NCBI GenBank assembly: GCA_011523195.1
Contig: WTHH01000534.1
Coordinates: 1 to 16,718 of the forward strand
Direction of reading: 5' to 3'
Length of the DNA: 16,718 nucleotides
Source: Verrucomicrobiales bacterium
GTDB taxonomy: Bacteria; Verrucomicrobiota; Verrucomicrobiia; Limisphaerales; UBA1096
Of this stretch, positions 9,601-15,993 are shown piece by piece (within the stretch, counting starts at the first letter, position 1; each line of letters opens with the position of its first letter). A program made the position numbers and the translations under genes. Below the pieces are notes generated by a model. The model saw nothing but the letters and a program-made list of their open reading frames with translations. It was not told where the DNA came from and did not search any database.

Positions 9601-9818
9601 CAATGAAGGACGGCCGCAAGCTATTTGGCATGATCCAGGAGGAGACGGCGGAGACGGTGAAAATTTATCTGCCCACCGGCGAGCAGGTCGTCGTCCGCGC
9701 GGCCGACATTCTCAAGCGTGACGACGCAAAGAACTCCGGCATGCCCTCGAGCTTCATATACACCCTGAGCGACAAGGACGTGGCCGACCTGACCGCATGG
9801 ATCATGACCCTGCAGTAG
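6648..9818 (+). CDS. Secreted PVC-type membrane-bound dehydrogenase-like protein with HEAT repeats and C-terminal haem domain
   Basis: A 1056-residue exported protein. ATG 6648 is chosen (AGGA at 6633-6636); TTG 6642 is an alternative two codons upstream. After the signal peptide comes a beta-propeller of the Pirellula/Verrucomicrobium N-terminal dehydrogenase type (about 30-440), with calcium-loop-like DKDGDGK and DTDGDD and a GMRNPWDI motif. HEAT-like repeats follow (about 460-665), then a chitobiase C-terminal-like domain (about 685-748, TTDGSTP). Residues about 752-908 resemble the beta-sandwich often found beside polysaccharide-active domains in this phylum (YVAYDAKAAPPVWL). The C-terminus is the Pirellula/Verrucomicrobium-type putative haem-binding domain with Cys935-x-x-Cys938-His939 and a late Met in NSGMPSS. 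It probably oxidises a sugar or similar substrate at the envelope and passes electrons to haem c; the substrate is unknown. Confidence 0.9.
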   Translation: MTRQLKALAAGCALAMTGSGAVQAVVDTEALPDVEEGFEIGFFVKEPHIINPSALCFDKYGRLYVGAGPQYRHPRPDSPTDYIKILIDKDGDGKAETVKTFADGLNSVQAMAWRNDELWVANSPELTVLRDTDGDDVADEYQVVFTGLNNLRHGLHGLNWGPDGWLYMSMGNTWVKDHAPLPFRQLQGNKADDQTKYPLTKVYTRETYPKSYHPMNKRETEGGIFRCRLGGHDLELFARGMRNPWDICIDSGFNWLGTDNDPGGPGERIFMPVQHGHYTMRHPWVFDWMGKHIAVAPSSNLFPSVSGSGTGVVFYNSTHFPEKYRGRYLIADWTNNCIFLYNPMWDGSLQMPAETMRKVVDGGVTQGGDLGYKGAEGRSLFRPTDIEVGPDGALYMAGWGSVYGTEYVPAEKWTAEENAKYQGRVFRLRHKENALIDRKKWDTAKRKKTLAEWTFDELIEDIGHQLQVWRVNAQDELVRRGAAVRKPLIDAIDSGNLTEAQATWSVWALGHIDGRSGNSRTITDYALANREAELNVRIQATRILGENKAKDAIPALILLLDDKEPRVRLAAVQSLGQVGWSGNDDAILQALADETDRLALYSAWQVMRRQLPLEKRRALMGDDRAGIRLMAALGLMEERQATPEQIFALQDDGDLRISSVANDWLQKTGTRKANVVLAAAERNFRERTKVSMKASGDYDVLFTTDGSTPKAGGTASKYAGELTIDKDTVLRAAAFASGRQVSKVETLALHRITDSEWADRLFVRTLAAKGSDNRYDAIDDGLQRGVLAYADGSGETITELPESIAGATLVRTHPKDAGISGNEFLSFEINLPANLYVAYDAKAAPPVWLKGGFAKIEGAVVTSRGNRFDVYQRSASAGRVTLGGNHGGGEKPGAMYQVYLTKAGLKKATLAGSVKAMDKADPAHGREIFFGRGTCFACHKAAGQGITLGPDLNGIRTRRDVEYVIRSILIPDEYIVEGFQQTSLAMKDGRKLFGMIQEETAETVKIYLPTGEQVVVRAADILKRDDAKNSGMPSSFIYTLSDKDVADLTAWIMTLQ
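8368..8381. repeat. Iterated palindrome, one mismatch
   Basis: CGCTTGGCCAAGTG in the HEAT-repeat part of the dehydrogenase-like gene, read Leu-Gly-Gln-Val. A TTGGCCAA core at 8226-8233 is read in another frame (Leu-Ala-Asn). Confidence 0.85.
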
Positions 9819-9822
9819 GAAG

Positions 9823-12800
9823 ATGAGGCTTCGCATTTTCCTGTTGATGTCGGTCGCCCTGCTTGGCCAAGCGCTTGGCCAGGCGGAGGTGCTGCTCAAG
9901 CGCGGCTCGGACTGGCGCTACCTCAAGGGCTCGCAGACGCCCGGCGACTGGCGGGCCGCGGACTTCGATGACAGCGCTTGGCCAAGCGGCGCCGCGCCGT
10001 TCCGCTACGGCGACGGGCAGGGCGGCACGGTCCTGGCGGACATGCCCCGCCGCTACTCCACTGTTTATCTGCGACGGACATTCGAGGCGCGCAACGTCAG
10101 CCGATTCAGTGTGCTCGATTTGTTGGTCAACTTCGACGACGGGTTCCTAGTGTGGATCAACGGCAAGTTGGTGACCGGGGCCAACCCGCCGCGCAGTGCC
10201 GCTTCGCAACTAGCTTCCGGCACGCACGAGTCCGGCCAGTTCGAGCCGTTCGAGATTCGTGATCCCGGGGTATTTTTGAAAAACGGGACGAACACCATTG
10301 TTGTCCAGGGATTCAACCTCAGCCTGACGAGCAGCGATTTTTTGGTCGATGTCGAGCTGGTCGGCATCCTCAAGGACGCCTTGCCTCCGAGACTTGTGGA
10401 CTTTTCGCCGAAGCCGGGTCAGCTCGATCAGCTCAACCGCGTCACGCTGCAGTTCAGCGAGCCGGTGCGCGGCATCGACGGGAGTGAGCTGCGGCTAAAC
10501 GGTGAGCCGTCCATCGCGATCGATGGGGAGGGTGCCGAGTGGACGTTCCAGTTTGAGGACGCCGACTATGGCGAGGTGGTGTTGACGTGGGAGGCCGACC
10601 ACGGCATCGAGGATTTCGGTCGGCCGGCCAACGCATTCGTCCCGACCTCGGCTGAACTGGGGCGTTACCGTGTGGTTGACGACGTACCCCCGATATTGTC
10701 GGAGATCGTGCCACCTTCCGGCGCCACGGTGCGTGGGCTCAAGCGCCTCCGCCTGTTTTTCGAGGAGCCAATCAACGACCTCCGCGTGGAGGACATTCGC
10801 ATCAACGGCCAAGCGCCAAAAAGCGTGACCGGTTTTTCCGCCGGCCCATGGGAGGTGGTGTTTGAAAAAATTTCGACTGGCAAGGTGAACGTCGCCTGGC
10901 CAGGCGCACACGGTATCACCGACCGGGCGGCCAAGCCGAACGCCTTCGCGGGCAGCGGTTGGTCGTACACGGTGGACCCCGATCACTGGCCGGGTAGCGT
11001 GGTGATCAACGAGTTCGTGGCAACCAACCAGACCGGGCTGAAAGACGAGGACGGCCAGGCGGTCGATTGGATCGAGTTGCAAAACACGGGGCGCAATCCG
11101 GTGAACCTCGGCGGGTGGGCGTTGACGGATGACAAGGGGCGGCCCGGCCGCTGGATATTCCCCAACGTGGAATTGGATGCCGGCGAGTTTTTGGTGGTGT
11201 TCGCTTCCGGCAAAAACCGGCGTGTCGTCGGCGAGCCGTTGCACACGAATTTCAAGCTCAGCTCGGCTGGTGGTTACGTTGGGCTGTCCAGTCCCGAGCT
11301 CCCGCGAAAAACGGTCGACAAGATTTCCGGTTACCCGGAGCAGCGGGGCAACATCTCGTACGGCCTGTCCGCCACGGACGAGCCCGTGTATTTCATCCGG
11401 CCGACCCCCGGCGCAGAGAACGGCGCGGGCAGTTTTAAGAACATCCTCCGCAGGCCTAAGTTCAGCCGGAAGCGCGGCTTTTTCACCGAACCGTTTGAGC
11501 TGGAGTTGAGCAGCCGGGACGATGGCTCGGTGATTCGGTACACGACTGATTACTCGGTGCCAACGACTAACAACGGGCAGCTTTACGAGGCGCCGATTTT
11601 GGTCACGAAGCCAACGGTCATCCGCGCGGCGGCGTTTCGGCGTGGCTCGTGGCCGTCGAGAACGGCAACGCACAGCTTCGTGCTTGGCGACTCCGAGGCG
11701 GTCACGTCGCTGCCGATGATTTCGCTGGTCACCGAGCGGAAAAATCTCTGGGGCGATACCGGCATCCTCGAGATCGAGCCGCGTAACACCAACAAGCGCG
11801 GAATCGCGTGGGAGCGGCAGACATCCGCAGAGCTGTTTTTTCCGGACGGCGCGGATGGGTTTCAGATCGAGAGCGGGCTACGGTTGCAGGGTGGGGACTA
11901 CATTCGGAGTCGGCACACGCCGCACGGCCCGGTGCCGTGGAGCAAGTATTCGTTTCGCCTGTACTTCCGCGGTGGCTACGGCGAGAGCCGGTTGAATCAT
12001 CAGTTGTTCTCCGACTTGCCGCTGGACGAGTTTGAGCACGTCGTGCTGCGCGCCGGCATGAATGACTCGATCAACCCGTTCATTTGCGACGAGCTATGCC
12101 GCCGATTGTATCGCGACCTCGGCCACGCCTCCAGTCGGGGCGTTTTCGTGAACCTGCTGCTCAACGGCGAGAGTCAGGCCTATTACAATCCGACCGAGCG
12201 GGTGGACATTAACTTCCTACGTTCACGTCACGGCGGTGGTGCCGAGTGGGATCTCATCGCGCAGTTCGGAGAAATCCGCGAGGGAGACGACCTTGAGTGG
12301 CGGCGGTTCAAGAGCCTCACCATTGGTGCCGACCTCACCCTCCAGCCGAACTACGACAAGGCGGCAGCGCTGATCGACCTCGATAACTTCATCGACTACA
12401 TCATGCTGTGCGTCTACGTCGATATGGACGACTGGCCGTACAACAACTGGCGTGCCGGCCGCGAACGCCGTGCCGGAGCCAAGTGGCGGTTTTACCTGTG
12501 GGACGCCGAGCGCTCCTTCGGTACCGACGGCAAACAAATGCTGGGCCGGCATCGGCGCGTGGTAACCTCCAACAACCTCACCCGTGGCGCCCTCGCCAGC
12601 CGCGCCGACATCGCCCGAATCTTTCAGTCGTTTGCCGCCAACCCGGAGTTTCGACTGCGTTTCGCCGATCGCGTGCAAAAGCACTACTTCAACGGAGGTG
12701 CGTTGACGGATGAAAACATCGCGTTGCGCCACAGCGAACTGGCCGGCTGGATAAAACACGTATTGCCGGACATGAGCCCGCACATTGGCGAGGTGTGGAT

Positions 12801-13557
12801 TCCGCGCAGGCGGGCGATCGTGATGGAGCAGATGGCGAGCATCGACCTCCAGCGCTCGGCCAACGCCCCGCGATTCAGCCAACACGGCGGCACGGTCCCG
12901 GCCGGGTTCCGACTAAACATCACCGCACCGGACGGTGAGGTGCGCTACACCATCGATGGCACCGATCCGCGCGGGGCGAACGCCAAGCCGTTCACTGGGC
13001 TGATCGCGTTCGACCGCCACACCACCGTCAAGGCACGCACGCTTGCGGACGGCAAATGGAGCGCGCTCACAGAGGCCACCTTCACGCCGGAGCCGCTTGG
13101 TTTTCCGGTTCGATTCACCGAGGTGATGTACGACCCGATCGGCGGCAGCGAGTACGAGTTCGTTGAACTGCAAAACGTCAGCCAGACCGAGGTTGATCTG
13201 AGCTGGTACCGCATCAACGGCATCGATTTTCAGTTTCGGCTGCAGGCCAGGCTTGATCCCGGTGAGCGCATCCTGTTGATAAACGCAATCGATCCCGACG
13301 CCTTGGCCAAGCGCTATCCCCGGCTAAAGGTTTACGGGAGATACAACGGCACCCTGGCCAGGGGTGGCGAAAAGCTGGTGCTCGAGAATCCGCTTGGTCA
13401 AACGCTGGTGACGCTCAAGTACAACGACAAGGCTCCTTGGCCAAGCGCGGCCGCCGGCGAGGGCCACTCCCTCGAGATCATCGATCCCCTGGCCAACCCC
13501 AACGACCCCGCCAACTGGAAAGCCAGCACCGAAAAGGGCGGCACCCCGGGAATGTAA
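9823..13557 (+). CDS. Secreted CotH-kinase-family protein with lamin-tail and chitobiase-like domains
   Basis: A 1244-residue exported protein starting 4 bp after the dehydrogenase stop, with AGGA overlapping that junction, so the two are probably translated as one unit. The signal peptide (1-21) ends LLGQALGQA. In order: a galactose-binding-like domain (about 22-186), two Ig-like domains starting near 188 and 288 (PPRLVDFSP, PPILSEIVP), a lamin-tail domain (about 389-505), a chitobiase-C-like module (about 543-619, YTTDYSVP), a CotH-like kinase core (about 626-992), a second chitobiase-C-like module (about 1016-1089, YTIDGTDP) and a second lamin-tail domain (about 1096-1239). The CotH core shows GESQAYYNPTERVD, a YNNW motif and WDAERSFG, matching the Lys/Glu, Asn and metal-Asp regions of the family. 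CotH of Bacillus phosphorylates spore-coat proteins; here the substrate is unknown and surface adhesion or matrix modification is inference. Confidence 0.9.
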   Translation: MRLRIFLLMSVALLGQALGQAEVLLKRGSDWRYLKGSQTPGDWRAADFDDSAWPSGAAPFRYGDGQGGTVLADMPRRYSTVYLRRTFEARNVSRFSVLDLLVNFDDGFLVWINGKLVTGANPPRSAASQLASGTHESGQFEPFEIRDPGVFLKNGTNTIVVQGFNLSLTSSDFLVDVELVGILKDALPPRLVDFSPKPGQLDQLNRVTLQFSEPVRGIDGSELRLNGEPSIAIDGEGAEWTFQFEDADYGEVVLTWEADHGIEDFGRPANAFVPTSAELGRYRVVDDVPPILSEIVPPSGATVRGLKRLRLFFEEPINDLRVEDIRINGQAPKSVTGFSAGPWEVVFEKISTGKVNVAWPGAHGITDRAAKPNAFAGSGWSYTVDPDHWPGSVVINEFVATNQTGLKDEDGQAVDWIELQNTGRNPVNLGGWALTDDKGRPGRWIFPNVELDAGEFLVVFASGKNRRVVGEPLHTNFKLSSAGGYVGLSSPELPRKTVDKISGYPEQRGNISYGLSATDEPVYFIRPTPGAENGAGSFKNILRRPKFSRKRGFFTEPFELELSSRDDGSVIRYTTDYSVPTTNNGQLYEAPILVTKPTVIRAAAFRRGSWPSRTATHSFVLGDSEAVTSLPMISLVTERKNLWGDTGILEIEPRNTNKRGIAWERQTSAELFFPDGADGFQIESGLRLQGGDYIRSRHTPHGPVPWSKYSFRLYFRGGYGESRLNHQLFSDLPLDEFEHVVLRAGMNDSINPFICDELCRRLYRDLGHASSRGVFVNLLLNGESQAYYNPTERVDINFLRSRHGGGAEWDLIAQFGEIREGDDLEWRRFKSLTIGADLTLQPNYDKAAALIDLDNFIDYIMLCVYVDMDDWPYNNWRAGRERRAGAKWRFYLWDAERSFGTDGKQMLGRHRRVVTSNNLTRGALASRADIARIFQSFAANPEFRLRFADRVQKHYFNGGALTDENIALRHSELAGWIKHVLPDMSPHIGEVWIPRRRAIVMEQMASIDLQRSANAPRFSQHGGTVPAGFRLNITAPDGEVRYTIDGTDPRGANAKPFTGLIAFDRHTTVKARTLADGKWSALTEATFTPEPLGFPVRFTEVMYDPIGGSEYEFVELQNVSQTEVDLSWYRINGIDFQFRLQARLDPGERILLINAIDPDALAKRYPRLKVYGRYNGTLARGGEKLVLENPLGQTLVTLKYNDKAPWPSAAAGEGHSLEIIDPLANPNDPANWKASTEKGGTPGM
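9860..9885. repeat. Tandem iterated palindrome in the CotH signal peptide
   Basis: Two overlapping copies (9860-9873 and 9872-9885, one mismatch each) at 12-bp spacing encode Leu-Gly-Gln-Ala twice at the signal-peptide cleavage region. Confidence 0.9.
9975..9988. repeat. Iterated palindrome, exact 14-mer, second reading frame
   Basis: Exact CGCTTGGCCAAGCG in the CotH-type gene, read in a different frame as Ala-Trp-Pro-Ser. Confidence 0.9.
13300..13313. repeat. Iterated palindrome, two mismatches, third reading frame
   Basis: GCCTTGGCCAAGCG near the end of the CotH-type gene, read Ala-Leu-Ala-Lys-Arg. Confidence 0.7.
13434..13447. repeat. Iterated palindrome, two mismatches, second reading frame
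   Basis: TCCTTGGCCAAGCG in the last lamin-tail domain of the CotH-type protein, read Pro-Trp-Pro-Ser-Ala. Confidence 0.7.
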
Positions 13558-13581
13558 TCCTGAAGTTTTCGACGATTGAAC

Positions 13582-14328
13582 TCAGCCGCCGATGGCTGGG
13601 TTGAGCCAGGGTGTGCGGGCGTAGAACCAGAATGGTTTCATCGTCTCGACGTGGCCGTCTGACAGTGCGTTGACGCTCCTGCCGCCGTGGCGCAGATGAG
13701 GGCCGCCCCACCACGGATTGCTGGTGCCGGTCATGCACGGCGGGCAGCCGGAGCCGTTGATCATTACCGCCGGGTCACCGATCATGAACGCTCCCAGTTT
13801 GGTGGTGGAGTTGACGTCCACACTGGGCCGCTTGCTGGCGTTGGCCTGCACGCCGGAGTCGACGAGATAGACGACCTTCGCGTGGTTTTTCACGTTTGAA
13901 TCCTTTGTGTGTACGTAATTGACCCAGTGACTTAGTTCGCCGCCAAGCACGTGGTTCATCGCGTAGTCGGTGGCTGCGGGATACGGGAACGGCGTCCCGC
14001 CCACGTGCGAGGTCTTCACCGGTTCTCCCTTTCGGGATGGGCAGATGAAAATGTTGGTGGAGTTCAGGTACGGGTCGAGCAGTTCGTACCACGTGTGAAA
14101 GACCTTGGAGTAGGGAGGGTGCACGAAGATGACGACATTCTTGTCGTCGTTGTCGGCCGTGTACATTTTGCCGGCCAACAGGATCTGCTTGTTGTTGTTG
14201 ACGCAGTAGGCCTCGTGGGCCTTCGACTTGGCCTTGGCCAGCGCCGGCAGCAGTAGTCCGGCGAGGATGGCGATAATGGCAATCACCACCAGCAGTTCGA
14301 TCAATGTAAAGGCCTCTCTTGTTTTCAT
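13582..14328 (-). CDS. Type IV pseudopilin-like protein with H-X9-DG motif
   Basis: A 248-residue protein starting at ATG 14328 on the minus strand. The N-terminus (MKTREA, then FTLIELLVVIAIIAILAGLL) is a class III prepilin signal. Cleavage is expected between Ala6 and Phe7, with the conserved Glu at +5 (Glu11) and a hydrophobic helix to about residue 30. LLPALAKAKSKA follows, characteristic of the very large pseudopilin-like families of Verrucomicrobia. Near the C-terminus His214 is followed by nine residues and Asp224-Gly225, the H-X9-DG prepilin-processing-associated motif, next to a Trp-rich patch. Ala instead of the usual Gly at -1 is a variation. Such proteins occur as many paralogues away from secretion operons and their job is unknown; a surface or secretion role is assumed. 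It converges on the CotH-type gene with 24 bp between stops. No clear ribosome-binding site is seen. Confidence 0.92.
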   Translation of the reverse strand: MKTREAFTLIELLVVIAIIAILAGLLLPALAKAKSKAHEAYCVNNNKQILLAGKMYTADNDDKNVVIFVHPPYSKVFHTWYELLDPYLNSTNIFICPSRKGEPVKTSHVGGTPFPYPAATDYAMNHVLGGELSHWVNYVHTKDSNVKNHAKVVYLVDSGVQANASKRPSVDVNSTTKLGAFMIGDPAVMINGSGCPPCMTGTSNPWWGGPHLRHGGRSVNALSDGHVETMKPFWFYARTPWLNPAIGG

Positions 14329-14429
14329 TATGGTAAAAAGAGGGGACTCCCAACGCCGGTTGTCGGCAAGTCAATTATGGGGTGGCCGAGGGGTTGACGG
14401 GGGGGAGCTTTCGGGCAACCTTTTTGTCC

Positions 14430-14633
14430 GTGATTAATGTGAAGTGTAACGCCTGTGGTGGTGAATCGCAGTTCGAGGAAGCCACGGCGGAGCAGGAACA
14501 ACCCTGTCCCCTGTGCCAAGAGATGCTGAAGGTGACGCCGACAAAATCGGCGGCCGAGCTGTCGGAGGAGGAACAGATGGCGCAGTACGAGGAGGCCCTT
14601 AAGGAAACTGACTGGGGCCATCAACCCTGTTAG
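14430..14633 (+). CDS. Small zinc-ribbon protein
   Basis: A small protein with two Cys pairs, Cys6-x-x-Cys9 and Cys26-x-x-Cys29 when started at GTG 14430 (67 residues), followed by an acidic Glu-rich tail. The pattern fits a zinc ribbon that binds one zinc ion. GTG 14382 (83 residues) and GTG 14439 (64 residues) are other in-frame starts. The 14430 choice begins just before the first ribbon strand, but no convincing ribosome site separates them. It is transcribed divergently from the pseudopilin-like gene. The stop codon overlaps the start of a palindrome copy (14633-14652). The partner (nucleic acid or protein) cannot be inferred. The regular Cys spacing argues for a real gene, though its short length lowers certainty. 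Confidence 0.65.
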   Translation: MINVKCNACGGESQFEEATAEQEQPCPLCQEMLKVTPTKSAAELSEEEQMAQYEEALKETDWGHQPC

Positions 14634-14652
14634 CCAAGCGCTTGGCCAAACG
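14633..14652. repeat. Compound iterated palindrome overlapping the zinc-ribbon stop codon
   Basis: The phase-shifted palindrome GCCAAGCGCTTGGC (14633-14646) overlaps CGCTTGGCCAAACG (14639-14652). The first base is the last base of the TAG stop. Confidence 0.85.
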
Positions 14653-14674
14653 GCGAATCTTGGAGGGAGAGTTG

Positions 14675-14894
14675 TTAAACGCAGAGGCCGCGGAGGCTAC
14701 TCAAAATAACGATGGTTCGTGGGCCGGTTTTATGCCGGAGTTTAACCGTCGATTCTGCCATCCCTCCGGGATGGATTTTCGTGATGATGGTTCCGGTGGA
14801 GGCGCTTCGCTTACTACCGGCAAATTGCTTTGAAGCCTCTGGCTTCATTCCTCACTTGGTTTACTCTCTGAGGCTCGGCGTTCTCTGCGTTTAA
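14675..14894. repeat. 220-bp MITE/REP-like element with inverted ends and internal hairpins
   Basis: The ends are exact 12-bp inverted repeats, TTAAACGCAGAG (14675-14686) and CTCTGCGTTTAA (14883-14894). Similarity continues inward as CGC-x-GAG. Inside are hairpins with 3-nt loops: CCATCCC/GGGATGG (14758-14774), TGAAGCC/GGCTTCA (14831-14847), and an AGGCG/CGCTT stem inside CCGGT...ACCGG (about 14793-14820). No protein is encoded. The CGCAGAG/CGCNGAG end resembles interspersed repeats common in many bacterial genomes. It fills most of the 346-bp gap between the zinc-ribbon gene and glnII. Confidence 0.65.
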
Positions 14895-14927
14895 AAGACG
14901 ACAATCCCGAGGTTCGTGCCGCAAAAA

Positions 14928-14955
14928 AAAGACCGGCAGTTACCTGCCGGTCTTT
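14928..14955 (-). terminator. Intrinsic terminator of glnII
   Basis: A 9-bp perfect stem GACCGGCAG / CTGCCGGTC (14931-14939 and 14944-14952) with a 4-nt loop is extended by A/T pairs to about 12 bp. On the minus strand it is followed by eight T (14923-14930). It starts about 25 bp after the glnII stop. The plus-strand tail has only three T, so it mainly serves glnII. Confidence 0.9.
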
Positions 14956-14979
14956 CGGTTAATTGGTTGTGGCGCTGGT

Positions 14980-15993
14980 TTACAGGGCCTTCTTGGTGGT
15001 CTTGATGATGACCGCCGCAATCTTGTACGGGTCGCCGTTGGAGGCCGGGCGACGATCTTCCAGGCGACCTTTCCAGCCGGCCTCGATGGTGCCCACCGGG
15101 ATGCGGATGGAGGCGCCACGGTCGGACACCCCGTAGGAGAACTTGTCGATTGCCTGGGTCTCGTGCAGGCCGGTGAGGCGCTGGTTGTTGTCCGCGCCGT
15201 AAACGTCGATGTGTTCGCCGATGTTTTTGCCGAACTCTTCGCAGATGGCGTTCATCAGCGGTTCGCCGCCTTCGTCGCGCATCTTGCCGCAGGAGAAGTT
15301 GGCGTGCATACCGGAGCCGTTCCAGTCGCCGGTGATCGGTTTCGGGTGCCAGTTGACGGAGATGCCGTAGCGTTCGCCGATCCGCTCGAGGAGGTAGCGG
15401 GCGACCCAGATTTGGTCACCGGCGCTGCCTGCGCCCTTGGCGAAGATTTGGAATTCCCATTGGCCCATCATCACTTCGGCGTTGATGCCTTCGACGTTTA
15501 GGCCGGCGTCGAGGCAGACCTGCAGGTGTTCATCGACGATGTCGCGGCCGATGGCGTTGGCGGCGCCGACGGAGGTGTAGTATGGACCCTGCGGGCCGGG
15601 GAAACCGCCTTTCGGGAAGCCGATCGGCAGGTTGGTCTCGTTGTCCCAAAGGACGTATTCCTGCTCGAAGCCAAACCAAAAGTCGTCGTCATCGTCGTTG
15701 ATGGTGGCGCGGCCGTTGGATTCGTGCGGGGTGCCGTCTGCATTGAGGACTTCGCACATCACCAGCCAGTTGTCGGTGCCAATCTTGTCGGGATCGGGGT
15801 ACAGGGCGACTGGCTTGAGGAGACAGTCGGAGTCGTTGCCGTCGGCCTGCTCGGTTGAGGAGCCGTCGAACGACCACATTTTGCAGTCTTCCAGTGTTCC
15901 ACCAAAGTCGGACACGACCATGGTCTTGCTTCGCAGGCTTTGGGTCGGCTTGTAGCCGTCCAGCCAGATGTATTCGAGTTTAGCTTTGCTCAT
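14980..15993 (-). CDS. glnII: Glutamine synthetase, type II (GSII)
   Basis: A 337-residue glutamine synthetase of the eukaryote-like type II class, which makes glutamine from glutamate, ammonia and ATP in the cytoplasm. The N-terminal beta-grasp part contains WSFDGSSTEQA (40-50). The catalytic part has FGFEQEY (107-113), GQWEFQ (177-182), NGSGMHANFS (225-234), the NNQRLTG loop (269-275) and EDRRPASNGDPY (312-323). These are the expected metal, glutamate and ATP ligand regions, and the length is normal for GSII. The linker before FGFEQEY is short and carries five Asp in a row (100-104). The start at ATG 15993 matches the family N-terminus. It is followed by an intrinsic terminator and preceded by a sigma-54-type promoter and a long structured leader, so nitrogen-dependent control is likely. 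A putative ammonium transporter is divergent. GSII lacks the adenylylation control of GSI. Confidence 0.96.
   Translation of the reverse strand: MSKAKLEYIWLDGYKPTQSLRSKTMVVSDFGGTLEDCKMWSFDGSSTEQADGNDSDCLLKPVALYPDPDKIGTDNWLVMCEVLNADGTPHESNGRATINDDDDDFWFGFEQEYVLWDNETNLPIGFPKGGFPGPQGPYYTSVGAANAIGRDIVDEHLQVCLDAGLNVEGINAEVMMGQWEFQIFAKGAGSAGDQIWVARYLLERIGERYGISVNWHPKPITGDWNGSGMHANFSCGKMRDEGGEPLMNAICEEFGKNIGEHIDVYGADNNQRLTGLHETQAIDKFSYGVSDRGASIRIPVGTIEAGWKGRLEDRRPASNGDPYKIAAVIIKTTKKAL

Noticed and set aside
14329..14429. Sigma-70 promoters between the divergent pseudopilin and zinc-ribbon genes
   Set aside because: A TTGACT-like -35 is present on the minus strand, but no -10 lies at suitable spacing, so no promoter is called.
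14660..14894. Short plus-strand open frames inside the 220-bp element
   Set aside because: They are crossed by hairpins and inverted repeats, differ in frame, and lack ribosome sites or protein motifs; a structured non-coding repeat explains the sequence better.
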